DNA from: Arabidopsis thaliana
Taxonomy: Eukaryota; Streptophyta; Magnoliopsida; Brassicales; Brassicaceae
Reading direction: 5' to 3'
DNA length: 64,000 nucleotides
Assembly: GCF_000001735.4 (NCBI RefSeq)
Contig: NC_003076.8
Location: 25,237,835-25,301,834 of the forward strand
This document shows, piece after piece, positions 45,418 to 59,585 of this stretch. A program made the translations under genes and the position numbers. Numbering within the stretch: the first letter of the stretch is position 1; every line of letters begins with the position of its first letter. A model generated the notes under the pieces. The model had not been told where the DNA came from. It saw only the letters and a program-made list of their open reading frames with translations, and ran no database searches.

Positions 45418-48168
45418 TCAGAAGGAAATCTCATAGCCGTCAGCGTCGATGTTCTCCGGAAAAGCCTAAAACATCCAAAAAAGAGAGTAAGATCCAAAGG
45501 AATGAATAATTAAAAAGAAGTTTTGGCAGATAAATGCGAGAGAAAGAACCTTGAGTGTAGGCAAGAAACGGGCTTTGGTGGCTTCATCTTCCCATTCAAG
45601 GATTTCTATCCATTTTTTATGTGCCTCTATGACAAGATCACCTCTTGGGACACTCGTGAAATTGAGTGGAAGTTTTCTCAGCTCTGAGCATCCATTAACC
45701 AAAATTTTCTGTAAACAGGGAAATGGCAGGGGACCCCGGTGGATGTGTTTTAGCATCTGAACATTTTCTAGCCGCAACTCTTTTAGTTCTTGGAAGGGAA
45801 TAAGGTTTTGCTGCTCAGCTTTCTCTTTGTTTATTACTTCTTTCAGGTCACTCGCTGAAATTACTCGTAGAACCGTAAGATTTGGAGCAAAGATCAGCCA
45901 CGTCAAATCCCGCAATCTTGTGCAGAATTCTAAAGACACTTGCGAGAGGTTTGGGAAGAATGTGGTAGTGGTTGGGATGTGCAGAGGCAAAACCGTCTCA
46001 TTCCTCTTTACCTTGATCTCCCAAATGTCAGAGTCTGCAAAATGAAGCTCTTGAAGACTGTCCATAGTAGCAACAAATGAGATTACAGATGATTGCGGAT
46101 TAAGATTCTCGATGCGCAGAGCTCGTGTACAGCTTGCCAACCTCTGGTTGCTAAGGAATTGTTCCAAAATAGAAGCAAGACCAAGAGTTATGGTTAAAGT
46201 TTGCAAGTTTTCCAAAAGCTGCAACTCGTTCAAAACACAGGGATCTTCAGGGAAACCGGAAACAAATAATCTCAACACTTTCAAACTTGTTAAACCTGAT
46301 ATGCCACAGATACTCTCTACCATCCTTGTGTACTCCAAATTCAGGTATAAAAGTTTCCTCAACTCTACTAAACCAGCAGGCCAAATCCTTATCCTTGTAC
46401 GTGATAAGCTCAGATACTGCAATGAGACACATTCTGATATTTCATTTGGCAAATGTCTGAGATCCCTGTTCATTGATAGATCAAGAACAACTAGCATTGG
46501 CATCAACCGAAAGAAGCTGCTTGAGATATGCCCCAAGAAGTTCTTTCGGAGGAGCAAAGTTATAAGTTGGGGAGATTCAGGAGCATCACGTATACTTTCA
46601 ATGTTGTTAAACATCAATGACACCCTTCTCGCAACTTTCCACTTCTCGATCTCAGGTATGTTCCTCGACTGTAAGCCCGCTTGCACTATAAAGTTTTCTT
46701 TTTGCTTTCCAAAATCAGATGCTATCCACAATGCCATTTCTCGGACCACATCATGCATCTTCACCGTTTCTTGATTCTCCTCCATCAATAAGCATGAACG
46801 AACTAGAATACCGATAATTTCATAACCTTGGTTCTCAGCTTTACCTTTGTTTCTATCTATGAATCCCTCACCTATCCAGTAATCTACCAAATCATTTTTC
46901 TCAATGTTATGATCTTCTGGAAACAAAGCACAGTACTGGAAGCACAATTTGAGCTGTTCACTTTTTAAATTATCATAGCTGTACTTTAGAATAGGTAGAA
47001 TCTCATCTTCCATACCTGAAAACTCAGCTGCAGATGAAGTCAAAACGTCGATTGCTGAACGCCATTCTTGCACTGTCCTTTTATATGCCATTGTTTCACC
47101 AATGACGTTAAGGGCCAATGGTAGGCCGCGACATTTCTTAGCAACTGTTCTTGCGACTGTGGGAATCTCAGGGTGGCTCCCTAATGTGATCTCTCCTACT
47201 TTCTTAGTAAACAAATCCCACGCATCATCCGGGGCTAAACACCGGACTTCCATATCGCTATCAACTCCCATCCGCCCGCAGATTTCTTTCAACCGAGTGG
47301 TGAATACTATTTTGCATCCGTTTTCTCTACTCGGAAACGGAACTCCCACCTCTGTTAAATCCACTTTACTCCATATGTCATCCAATAACAAGACAAACCT
47401 TTTGTGCTTTAACACATTGTAAATGTTAGATGCTTTTATGTCCTCTGTTTTCTGTTTCCACTTCTCGTTATCAGACCGTAACTTCTCCCATATCTCATCT
47501 TGGATCCTCTGGATCTGTAACTCTTTGGAGACCACAATCCAAATCACAATATCAAACTCGCCCCCAACTCTAGAGAATCTATTGTTGATATGACTGAGAA
47601 GTGTAGTTTTACCTACTCCACCCATACCATGAAGACCAAGAATCCCAATCTCATCTTCCATTAGACGGTTCCACGCACTCTCAAGCATTGGATCCATAGC
47701 AACCATAGGTCTAGTAGGCCTCTCTTCCACTCTTGCTGCATCAACTCTCTCAGCCACCACAGCGAAATCTCCCTGATATCGAAGAACCTCAACTTCCTCT
47801 ATCATCTTCATTACTCTCTTCCCATAACGGTAGCTTGAGACAAGATTCTTGGAACAAAACCCACAAAGACACAACCTTTGGACTTGAACAGATCTCATTC
47901 TGACGAGTTCGTTAACTCGAGGTACTATTGCTTCAACTTTTGAAACCCATCCTTGCACAACAGAAAGTCGTTGTAAACCTCGTCTTTCTTCAGACAAAAT
48001 CTTTCTCAACAAATCTTCTCGTCTTTGCTCAATCTGCTCAAGAGCTCTCTGCAGAGCTGTCAGATTCTCCTCTAAGCCATGAATGTAATCTCCATTCCTG
48101 TTTAAGCAACTACAAACATTCTTCGTCAACTGATCACATGATATTGATACAGAGACACAACCTCCCAT
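45418..48168 (-). CDS. CC-NBS-LRR disease resistance protein, RPS5 clade, 888 aa
   Basis: Minus-strand exons 45550-48168 and 45418-45465; the second encodes only AFPENIDADGYEISF. The start MGGCVSVSISCDQ carries the Gly/Cys acylation signal of the RPS5 group (myristoylation and palmitoylation, plasma membrane). The coiled coil runs to about residue 150. The NB-ARC follows: P-loop GMGGVGKTT (181-189), kinase 2 VLLLDDIW, RNBS-B IVFTTR, GLPL in CRGLPLALNVIGE, and MHD in MHDVVREMALWIA. About a dozen imperfect LRRs follow. NLRs sense pathogen effectors or their action on guarded host proteins. All key motifs are intact. The partner effector is unknown. Recalled as AT5G63020. Confidence 0.95.
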
Positions 48169-48517
48169 CCTGCGTTTACACAAAAGAAGAAGTAAACTTG
48201 TGGCAGAGAACTAGAAGAAGAAAAAGGATAAGAGCTGCTGAGTTGTGAAAATTGACAATAATCCAAACTCTAAAGTCGTCGCTATTGTAAACTTTAAACA
48301 ATATTCTGAAAAGAGAAATTTCTACGAAAAAAGACTAAAAGAGTATCATTTCAGAAAGATAACTTTTTTTCAACGCAAATAACTCTTTAATAAATATTGA
48401 CTGAGGTTTGATTGAAAGAGATAAAAACTTCATTTGCCAGCAAGATTGGCACAAAACTCGAGCAGAGGACATCTGTAGGAGTTGTGTCGTGGTCGTCTTT
48501 GGTTAAGAGAAGAAGAA
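48169..48517. promoter_or_regulatory. Divergent promoter between the NLR and GRXC1
   Basis: 349 bases between two divergent ATGs. AT-rich, with no perfect W-box cluster seen by eye and no obvious repeats. Confidence 0.45.
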
Positions 48518-49683
<1,166 letters not shown>

Positions 49684-50669
49684 TGAAACTCGAAACTAGT
49701 GTGTGAAGAGTGTGTGTTGTGTTTAGATCATGAAAAAAGAGGTATCGTCACATACTCAATAAAGAAAGATCATTCCCGTTGTTTAATACAGAATATCTAA
49801 GTGTATACTTTTCATGTTGGTGTTTCGGTTAATGGAATAAAACTTGAGAAATCTGCTCTAGTTTCTTGCTCTAAATTACTGAAGATTACTGGTTGCATCC
49901 CAAGTTGACTTTGTAGCAGGCCGGTCAAGTAGGTGGATTAAGGCTTTTGGTTGAACCAAACTTATCTAGTAACCGGCCGTGTAGGTGCCTTAAAGGCTGA
50001 AAAACTAATATTAGCCAAATCGATCAACGGAAAGTTACGATTGAAAGAGAAATGAATATTCGAACAGCAGAAGTGCATTTTCACTGATTTGTGTAATCCA
50101 AATTCGGATTCGAACAGCACAAGTACATTTTTCACTGATTTGTGTAATCCAAATTCGGAGAACCAATGTCCAATGGCAATGAATAATGTCAATTTGGTTA
50201 ATCTAGATTTATTATAAAGTATAGTGCAAAATCGTAGTTTAAGAGAACTTGTGGGGTCAATTAGTAAATATTATCTAGAGCCGGTTAAAGAAGAGAAACT
50301 GAGGAAACTGAATTTGACCAGAGAGTGTGTTCAAGCGAAGCGTTGTAGAAGAAAAGACAAAGTTTTGGAATAAGCGGAGCAAAACCTAGACAGGCCCGTG
50401 TAAGATGGAGATTTGTTTTAAAGATTTATCAAATCAATAACTACTAACCTAAGCAAGTAACGAAGCCGTGGCTCTCACAAATTAGCCCAAATCCTCAAAT
50501 TTCACCAAAAGTCTTCGAATTTATTCTCCAGTATCAGTTTCTCTGGGAAAAAGTTCTACTTTTGCGGACTCTGAGGAAATCTTTTGTATCTGTACACCAT
50601 TCATGGGTTAATCCGATTAAACCCGTGTTGCTCCGTTAGGGTTTAAGAGAATTGCCGCCTTCACCGGCC
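49684..50669. other. Spacer between GRXC1 and a plastid membrane protein gene
   Basis: GRXC1 3' UTR, AT-rich DNA and the promoter of the next gene. The one notable item is a 50-bp tandem repeat at 50058-50158. No other gene is supported. Confidence 0.55.
50058..50158. repeat. Tandem duplication of a 50-bp unit
   Basis: Unit 1 spans 50058-50107 and unit 2 spans 50108-50158. They differ at two substitutions and one inserted T. Each begins ATTCGAACAGCA and ends CCAAATTCGG. Confidence 0.9.
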
Positions 50670-52492
50670 ATGGCTGCTAAACTTGTGTCCTCCTCGGCTT
50701 CTTCTTTGGTTCCATCCATTTTCTCGCCGTTTCAACCTCGGAGTTCCTTTCAGGTGACAATTTCTTAATTTGTAGTCAGCCTTTAGAGTTTCTTCTATGC
50801 TGCATCTGTGTTTCATGCTCCCAATGTATTGTCTCGACAGATGTTTCTCCCAATGTGGTTTGAGACATTGAACAAATATTCATTTGATCTAGTAGGAAAA
50901 TTTAGTTGACACATTTGAGTATACTAAAATCAATGTGTCTGAAGTGGACTTTAAGATATAGTTTTTGCAATTCTTACTTAGATTTGATTGGGACATTGCA
51001 GTCTTGTTCTCCATAGATGATGCCTAGAAAAAACTGGAACTTCATCTGATCAATAATGCTTTTTATTAGGTTATGATAAAATGAAATCAAGTGTTGGTTT
51101 CATTTGTTGTTGTTGATGAGGTTATTACCTGCTGTTTCTTGGTCTTGGGAAGCCCATGTTTATGGATATTTGCTGATATTTGTCGTCTCCAAACTTCAGT
51201 TTCGTTCACCGAGGGTTCAGCCTGCTCATCTCCATTGTTACCATTCTCTGCACCTTAAAACTGATAAAAGTAAGTTCCTTTCTTACTCTTAATTGTTATC
51301 CTTTGGGGGTATGAGTGACTTGTGAGTAAGTTTTCTGACTGTATTTGCATTCGTTATGAACAGTTGGCTCTCTTCACATTTCCTCAAGAGGCCAAAAACC
51401 AAGCGAAGTCTCCCGAAAGAGAACTTATTTGCCTCTTGCTACTTCAGAAGAAAAGTTCCACTACACTGAAGATACAACAAATGATCCAGACACAGTAAGT
51501 CCCCAAATTGGCACCGAAGCTACACCTAGAGATGATGATTCAACTATCCAATACAATAGAAATGACGGGAAACCGGGTTTCATTTCGTTTTACAATCCTC
51601 GGAATAAAACTGAGGATATCATTATCCCCCCTGAAACTCAAAGTCCATGGGGACGCCTGCTCTGGCTCATTGGTCCTGCAGTCTTAGTCTCCTCTTTCAT
51701 TTTACCTCCAGTTTACTTACGAAGAATAGTCTCAGCAGTTTTTGAAGATTCTTTGCTCACAGGTTCGTCTTGCTTCTCCCTTTTCCGATTTACTCGTCAC
51801 GTTTTCTTCGAAAATTGCAGAGACAAAGTCATTGTATCTTTCTTCCTCTATTTGCAGACTTCCTCATCCTGTTCTTCACCGAGGCTCTCTTCTACTGCGG
51901 AGTCGCTGCATTTCTTCTGATAATAGACCGCTCAAGAAAAGGATCCGGAAAAGTTCCCCAGAACCGAATCAATCCTTCTCAGTTAGGACAAAGAATCTCC
52001 TCTGTAGCAACATTAGTGCTGAGTCTCATGATTCCAATGGTGACAATGGGATTCGTCTGGCCATGGACTGGACCTGCAGCATCAGCTACTCTTGCACCAT
52101 ACCTCGTTGGTATCGTTGTTCAGTTTGCATTCGAACAGTACGCAAGATATCGTAACTCTCCATCATCTCCTATCATCCCCATCATCTTTCAGGTATGTGA
52201 TCACTCTTCTTCAATCAACACCTCTCAAAAGATATTTCACTTTAACACACTTTTGAAGGAACCTTTTTGGGTTTTGTAGGTATACAGACTTCATCAGCTG
52301 AACCGAGCGGCGCAACTAGTAACAGCATTGTCATTTACGGTTAAAGGAGCAGAGGCAACAGTTAATAATCTGGCAATCAAGAAATCACTGGGCACACTTT
52401 TGAATGTGATACAGGTTTTGGGTGTGATTTCAATCTGGTCTATATCTAGCTTCCTCATGTGGTTATCATCACCTTCCCAAAACCAGTCTTGA
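50670..52492 (+). CDS. Plastid-type multi-pass membrane protein of unknown function, 366 aa
   Basis: Exons 50670-50753, 51200-51269, 51364-51762, 51858-52192 and 52280-52492. The start MAAKLVSSSASSLVPSIFSP is Ser/Ala-rich with few acids, like a chloroplast transit peptide. A polar segment follows to about residue 150. Then come four or five hydrophobic helices: RLLWLIGPAVLVSSFILPPV, FLILFFTEALFYCGVAAFLL, SVATLVLSLMIPMVTMGFVW, TLAPYLVGIVVQFAFEQYAR and NVIQVLGVISIWSISSFLMW. There are no enzyme motifs. The pattern suggests an inner-envelope or thylakoid membrane protein. Recalled as AT5G63040. Confidence 0.85.
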
Positions 52493-55274
52493 TGTATGAA
52501 AACATCTTTCTTATTATTATTACAGAGAAGAGAATAACACAGATCTGTCTCGAGTTCTTAACTGTAAAATCCTTTACCTTTTTAAAGATTTTACTTAGGG
52601 ATCCAGTTATTCTGAAACTTAAAAGATTCAAGTGGAGATCTGATTCCAGTTACAAAATTTGAGGTACTTTGTGACGCCTCAATTTACCCAACACATTTGG
52701 AAATTGGAATTATTGGGTAACTGAAAAGTTGTCAAAAGCTAATCTATTTGTGGTAATTGGATTTTCTTCCTAAAAATAGTATGTACATATCACTTTTGGT
52801 CGAATGTCTCCTTGTCTAAAAAAAGGTCCATAATGTTCTGTTCAAATTCATGTCTTTTTACGTGGCTGCATAAACTTCATCTAAGTCCCAACATTTTAAC
52901 TACCTCAAACTGTCAACGTCTTGGAATAATCAAGTCCCCAAATATTGTCTATATCAATCAAATATCATAAAACTTCTCCACAAGGCACCAGGAATGTAAT
53001 TATATTTAACACAAAAAGATATCGATATTAATAAAAAAAACTTTATACAACCCTTTATTTGAAATCAATTGGTAAACCAAAGTACAACAATAAACATGCC
53101 TAAAAGTCTAAAACAATTAAAAAAAATTCAAAACAATTTGTTAAGTAGAAAATTCAAAATTGTATGCCAAGGTAAAAAATCGATTTCAATATTACTGAAG
53201 AGATATTGAAATAGCGATCTTTTACATACCGAAGGGTCAAACATGATAAAGGCACTCAAAGATTAATATGTGCAAAAGATGGCCGCTCTGCCTACCAAAA
53301 CGACATGACATGCGGATGGAAGATTTTTGCACCATCATACGTAAGTGTATACACTACTGTGTAAATTTCTCATATCGAATATACCATCTCATATAAAAAG
53401 CTTCCTATCTTGACTAAGAAATACAATAAAACTGTAACGACTATTGGAATGAAACCTCAATAAAACACCAAAAATAAACAGCTGCAAATCTAAATATTAG
53501 AAAGATTGTAACATTTTTAGAACAAGATCCAGATCTATTCTCTAACTGACCAATCAACTATCACCAACGTGTAAACAAGCTAACACATAAGTTTATGGAG
53601 TTAGAGAATATCTTCTACCACTTAAAAAGAAAAAGAACGAAAAACATGGAAGAGAAATATCGAATAAGGAGGAGACAGACAAAGGAGGCTTCTAAAGATA
53701 ATGAAGGTATATGCAAAAGAGGTTTGGTTTATATAGAGAGAGGCTTGGAAATTAGGTCAATGGTGTTTATTAGTCGGTCGATGGAAATAGGCAGAAATTG
53801 GAAATAATATAAAAAGGCAATTTTCTAAGAAAAGAAGGAAATCTGTTTGGTCAGCGGGCAGCTACCCGGTGAATTAAACAATTCAGCAACTTGTCTGAAA
53901 CAGGCAGCCTCGAGACTCCCACATGATCTTCCCGGTTCAATTTGGTTTACAAGTCTAATTGTATTTTAGATTTCGGTTTGGTTTGATTTTTCTTCTTTTT
54001 CTTTCTCAAGGGCCCATTTAGCATGATTTCTCGCAAGTCTACTATTGGATTAACCGATTAAGCATTAGGCCGAAGCCTAGGATCAAAATTCAGGGTATAA
54101 AGATCCATATATCGCTTGACTAAGTTGATAAACATCCGACCACAACCCCTTTTAAGTCCAATGAAATCAAGTTGTTAGTTAATTCATTGTGAAACTAGAG
54201 ATTCAAGTTTTGGTTCCTTCAAAGATATTCGATATAAAAGAGAGGACTTCAAGTTTTGAGAACGTAATTACATGTTTCACGTCGTGGTTTTCAAAAAAAT
54301 GATTATAAGAAATGTTATTTTCGTGTTGATTGTATGATTTGAAGAAACAAAACATCATGTAAATCTAAATGTAAAGAGCTTTTTTATCTTGAAAAAAGTT
54401 GATAAAAAAGTTGTGAAAGTTCTATTCAAATGATTTTTTTTTTTGTTAAGACTATGTTCTTCAACTCGTTATTTGACTATTTAAAATAGAAAATCAATTG
54501 TGATTTAATAAAAAAAAAAACTTAATAGTAATTTCTCCGAAACGACGACGTTTAGAGGTGTTGGTATTAAAAAACCTTTGATTAACCGCTTGCCTGCAAT
54601 CTGCTCTCCTATCTCTTCCAATCTCCTCTCCTCTCTATCTATCCGCGTCCCCATTTCTTCTTCCCTCTAAAATTCCAATCTTTCTTATTGCTTTTTTTTA
54701 TTCAAAGCTTCAAGATTTTCACTAGGGTTCTTTCCCTTTCTCTTATTCGATAAATTCTGTTCTTTTCTTTCGTATTCTCACGGACGAACAAACCCCAAGG
54801 CAACGAGCTCATGATTGAGGTCCGTTCTTCTGCTCTTTCCCTCTCAGTTTCTTCGCAGCTGTTTTCTAATTTGCAATCTATTTTATGGATTTGGGGTACT
54901 TTTGTTAAGGGAACAAAACCTATCATTTTCCAGGTTTCTTATGGTTGCGCTTTAGATTTTATAGTTTAGTGTAATTTAATCTGATTTGGGGAATTGGGTG
55001 TTGGATAAGAGTGTTTTGCAGCTGAGAGGATTGAAAAATTGAATATTTATGATATTTAAGCTCGCTAATGAGGTTCTCTTACTTCGGATTTTGCTCAGCT
55101 TCGCTCCTGTCAAGTAATTTTTGTTGTGATCTATATATGAAATTTCCTTTTAATGTTTTATGGTCGCTACTTGTGATTTCATCATCTTTGGAGGTTACAA
55201 TCATCTTATTCAATCCTTTCTTCGGCCTCAGATTGTGGCTTTTGAGTAAATGATTCACTGCTCAGCTAGAGACA
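52493..55274. other. Spacer upstream of EMB2759
   Basis: 2.8 kb of mostly AT-rich DNA. A pyrimidine-rich stretch at 54598-54680 is probably the transcription start and leader of EMB2759, and the leader is probably spliced before 55275. Between 52700 and 54550 I see no gene or clear repeat. Confidence 0.5.
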
Positions 55275-56965
55275 ATGGTGTTGGTAACCCATAAATTGCA
55301 GGTATCTTAGACATAGATCTGTAAAGTCCTAAATTCTACTTTGTTTTGTGTCTCTGTAATGGTCATGTCTGCAAATGGTTGTACCTTCCGTTTCACTCTT
55401 GTAAAGCCTTCTTTTACTTGCCACACTAGAAATATAGATGTTTACCTCCCCCTTGTTCTCTCATGTAGGGTTCACATGTCTTGTCTCCTTGGAGTTCGCC
55501 AACATGGACCAGAGGCTTGTGTTTAAAGAGACCTGTTACGACAGTGCACTTTGTTGAGAGGAAAGATAAGCATTTACGATTGAAGCAAAAATGTTGTTTT
55601 AGGTGAGTATCCCACTTTACAAATCCCTGCTTAGGTTATGTACTACTTAGTTTGAGACTCATTACTCTCTCTGTACGACTGTACTCTAGGAAGGTAGATA
55701 CGTAGTTATATTGTGGATTAAAATGTGCCTCTTAATACGCTGAGACCTATCTGTTAGCTAAGAGATTCCTTGTTAGATACTGAGACGTATGAACATATAG
55801 GAAACTATACTAAAAAGTTATAGTTCATATATTCCCTTTGCAATTGATTCTCGGAATCATAATATGTTGTGAAACTCTTTTGCAGTTTAGGGTCCCCTTG
55901 CAACGGTGGATTGAGAGCAAAACCTTTCAGAGTTACATCTTTTAAAGGTGGCATCCAAAATAATGAATCAGGAGGAAGTGAGGGTGGGAAGAAAGTTACT
56001 AATAACTCTGTCAAACTATCTTACCGTTCAGATGATGACGAAAATAATGTGAATGGCTCCCCAAAGGCACAGAACACTTCGTTTTCATATACCTCGGAAA
56101 CAGAGGATTCCATGACAGGGCAACCCGCTATTCAGAAACTATTCAAGAAATGGTTGACATTGTTGCGCACACAGTCACCTATTCAAGTGATTGACGAGAC
56201 TTTAGGAGGAGAACAGGTTCCACAAACGACGAAGCAAGAAACTGAAACAGAAATTCGGAAAGCAGAAAGTCTCCAGAGTACCAAAAATACAGTTTGGTCC
56301 TGGTTTTGGAGTCTAGACGCAGCTATCAAGATTCCGTTGCTGTTATTGTAAGTATCAGCATCAAAGCATCTTTTTCTTTTGCTTGATGAGGTAGTCTAGA
56401 GTTAGTTATCAATAGAGGAAAATCGACTAGATGTGAACTTATATTCAAAAACTGTCCTTAGGAAGATTTAAGAGTGTCACAGCCACTTTTTTCTTTTCCA
56501 AGTTCCTTGTATGTGTATTGACTATACTTTCACCTTGACCTTTTTTGTAGTGTTCCAGCTTTCCTAGCTGTTTACGCGATCTGTGGTGCTGAAGTTACAA
56601 AGGAATTATCCCCTATGTGGGTGGTTGGCCCCTTGATCATCGCCCTTTATATAAAAATGTTCCAAGGACTATGTTCCCTTTACGCCTTCTGCTTCAACCA
56701 AACCATCAAAATGATAAGAAACCTACCATCGTATTATCTTGTAGCATACCAATACATTGCCGATGGAAAGCTCAAAGACGACGTTAAAGCTCTAGTGTTT
56801 AAACCAGTGGTGGCCATCAAGAACACAGACTACAAAGAGCTCACACGCACGAAGCTGAAACAGTTCCAAGAATGGATCATTGAGAAATACCTGGATTTTG
56901 TTGAATCTGTATGGCCTTATTACTGCAGAACTATCAGATTCCTGAAGAGGGCTAACCTGATTTGA
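55275..56965 (+). CDS. EMB2759: Embryo-essential plastid membrane protein EMB2759
   Basis: Exons 55275-55301, 55469-55602, 55886-56347 and 56551-56965; 345 residues. The first exon encodes only nine residues (MVLVTHKLQ). The N-terminal third is basic and Ser-rich, consistent with a plastid presequence. A polar acidic segment follows (SYRSDDDENN...). Then come two hydrophobic stretches: IPLLLLFVPAFLAVYAICG and MWVVGPLIIALYIKMFQGL. The C-terminus is soluble and Lys-rich (NTDYKELTRTKLKQFQEWII). No known catalytic motif. The assignment to EMB2759 (AT5G63050) is from recalled sequence; the molecular role is not known to me. Confidence 0.88.
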
Positions 56966-57247
56966 AGATCTTCAACATGGAACCCTCAAATTCTGACTTC
57001 TCAGGGCTTCTCTATGATTTCTCTCTGTGCTTTGTTTACCTTTTTTTTTTTTTTTCTTAATTTTAGGAAGGCTTTTCATGTTGTTTGTTCTTATCTCTAT
57101 GTATACTGATACCTTTTTTGAGGTTTTACAATGAGTTCTTTTAATATTAAGGGTTATCCCTTTTCTCCATACTTAAAAATTATCTATACACATATAAATC
57201 GACAACAACAGAAGAAATAAGTGCTTAAAGGTCTCTTATAAACCTCT

Positions 57248-58880
57248 TTAGCTCCGGAAATTTGATGGTAATGTTTCTTCAGTAAAGTACTCCTTTCTGA
57301 CGGTCTCTGCTGAGCAAAACTTGACCTTCACATAAAGCAAAGTATAAAAATCCATCTAGTCCAGTCCTCTGAATAACCACACTATGTAGTATATAGCAAT
57401 TAGAATCGATGCATAAAAACATAGCAATATGGTATGGAAGTTACCAGAGAAGCGTATTGCTTCACCAACGGTTTAGTGAATTGCCAAATTGGCTGAAATA
57501 TGAATGGAGCATCTACAAAAAGGACTTCATCCAATCGGCTTGGATAGTAATAGTAAAATACGTCAAACTGCAGAAACAAAACAATGGAAAAGACAACAAT
57601 AAGATCAAAGACCATTCACCTGTAAGAAGATACAAAAACCATTCACCTGTAAGGAGAAAGAAATACCAGGAAAGTCAAGAACTTAAGATCTGCGTTCTGA
57701 GATCCGAATCCACGGAGATCAAATATCCCAAGTATCTTGTGTTGTCCTGCTGGTAACTTACTTAAAGCCTTTTCAAGTAAGAACACACAAAGCTTTTCAT
57801 CTTCTATTGGATCAAGCAGCTGCAAAACGTCAGACATTTCACAAATCCTCAGCTATAGTAAATCTGCATTGCTGAAATTTAACAAGAAAACTGGTGTCTA
57901 ACTTGCCCCGGGGATGTGCTTTGCAGGAGCTACAATAACCACTGGCCGACCTTTAACATCTAGAAAACCATGTACATAGGCTTTTCCAGTGTCAGTAGCT
58001 GCTTTAATAGAATCTTCAGAAAGCTCATCTACCTTGAACTCATGACGCCATTTCTAAGCTTTTAAGTAAAGGATAACATGGAAACCAAACCTTATCAATA
58101 TTACCAAAACAAAAAACAACATGTGATTTGATTCTACAGGTTCTACATAAAAGTGAAGTCTCTGGCAACTTTCTAGATTCATTATAGTGAAGAATTGATA
58201 GAAGATAAAGAAAACACAAGGAAGAGGATACAATAGCTTTAGTTAGCTTTCCAATGGCTTCATCAACAGAAAATCTGCGATCTTTCAAAAACCAGAGGAT
58301 CATATCCTCATCATCTCTTCCATATTTGCCAAGTGGGAGACTAGTACAATCTTTCGCAAGCCGTTCTTTTACTTCCAAAACTAGCTGCACCACATGTTCA
58401 CAAACCCAAACTTTCATTACACAATCCCCTCAGAACTCAGAAGACACATTCCATAGTCTAAACATCCAATTCAATGGGTATTGTGGAACTCAAGAACCCA
58501 ATTCTGAGACCACATAAGCAAAAGACTAAGTTTTTATTTTATTTCTTAAACAGAGCTTCCAATGCCAACAATGGAAGAAAGAAACAGAGGAAAACTTGCT
58601 GCAGATATCATCAGAAAAAAGCATAAAAGGCATATGCGAAGAAGAAAGCCATTGCGTAAGAAATTAAAAAAAGTAACGTCATCGTAACATTCATCCAATT
58701 TCCATGATTCTCGCTTTTTGGCTAAAAGAGAAAAAACAAAACCTTGTGCGCATGTTGGGATTCAGACACGCAACTTCGGACAGAGAATCTGCAGTTCCGA
58801 GATCGATTAATGTTCAAATTCTTCGAGCTTTTGAAATTGACTGAAGCAGCAACGATGGTTGAGCTGAAACGAATCGACAT
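57248..58880 (-). CDS. CRAL-TRIO (Sec14-like) lipid-binding protein, 263 aa
   Basis: Minus-strand exons 58743-58880, 58232-58384, 57907-58053, 57667-57819, 57445-57567 and 57248-57325. The N-terminus [20 protein letters not shown] is basic and Ser-rich, a likely plastid transit peptide. The CRAL-TRIO N helix region includes [19 protein letters not shown]. The lipid pocket follows: [59 protein letters not shown] and TLPSNF. Sec14-like domains bind phosphoinositides, phosphatidylcholine or other lipids. Exon 3 ends with a GC donor (GGG/GCAAGT), a GC-AG intron; using a nearby GT would break the frame. Recalled as AT5G63060. Confidence 0.9.
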
Positions 58881-59244
58881 TGACTACAAGGAGTAAAAAT
58901 TTACTCTTTAGAGTTTGATTCTCAGAAATTAGATTGATGAGAGGAATTCGGAAGTTTCAAAAGCTGGGCTTTGTTCACCACAGAGCAAGAAGAATTCAGA
59001 ATTTGGAATTTTGCGATTTATAGATACAGAAGCGAAACAGAGGCATATGTTTTTGTTTCCCCTTTTTATAGACTCTTGCTTCTTATACACACGGGTACGG
59101 GTCTTTTTATCTGGGTTTAGATCCGGTTCAGGGTCTCGGATCCACGTTCGGATCCGGTTTGGTATTTCTACATTATTACCAAAATTTATTTGCTTAGCCA
59201 GAAGTTTGTATTTTGTAAAGACATCATCATAGTACTACATATAT
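58881..59244. other. Upstream region of the CRAL-TRIO gene with GGATCC-rich patch
   Basis: The first 150 bases are the minus-strand leader and promoter. At 59090-59165 there is a cluster of GGATCCGGTTT-like motifs (TTAGATCCGGTTC, CGGATCCACGTTCGGATCCG). This may be subterminal sequence of a hAT-like element, but no ends are seen. Confidence 0.4.
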
Positions 59245-59290
59245 AACTACACACTCGCAGTAAATCTTTTTTTCTCTCTGTATAATTGAA
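59245..59290 (+). pseudogene. 3' remnant of a further thionin-like gene copy
   Basis: The stretch CACACTCGCAGTA...AATCTTTTTTTCTCTCTGTATA matches the downstream part of the Cys-rich gene at 59586 (CACACTCGCAGTACTAAATC...). Only this tail is recognisable, so it marks an old third copy. Confidence 0.5.
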
Positions 59291-59585
59291 GTTAAAAATA
59301 ACAACAAAAATGGCAGTTTATATGGAGGATCACATAAAAATAGTTAAAAATAATTTAGTCCTAGTAATTATAGGTCTTCTCTAATTTTATTTGGAACTAA
59401 ATTTCAGAAAACAAAATATCGTATCAAATTTTGATGTAAATTATAAAATAATAGAAATTAGTGAGATAGCATTCTAAATGAGGATTGCATATTTTGGTAT
59501 TAGATATGTCGGATTTTATCTGATATGGTAGTTTTCAGTGTATATATATATCTCTAAAGCTTTTTCAAGCCAAATAAGAAGAAAA

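Noticed and set aside
45551-48248. Plus-strand ORFs opposite the NLR gene (up to 220 aa)
   Set aside because: Mirror frames of a long coding exon; no signals of their own.
59090-59165. GGATCCGG-rich patch as a full transposon
   Set aside because: Only a motif cluster is visible; no terminal repeats or target duplication could be found.
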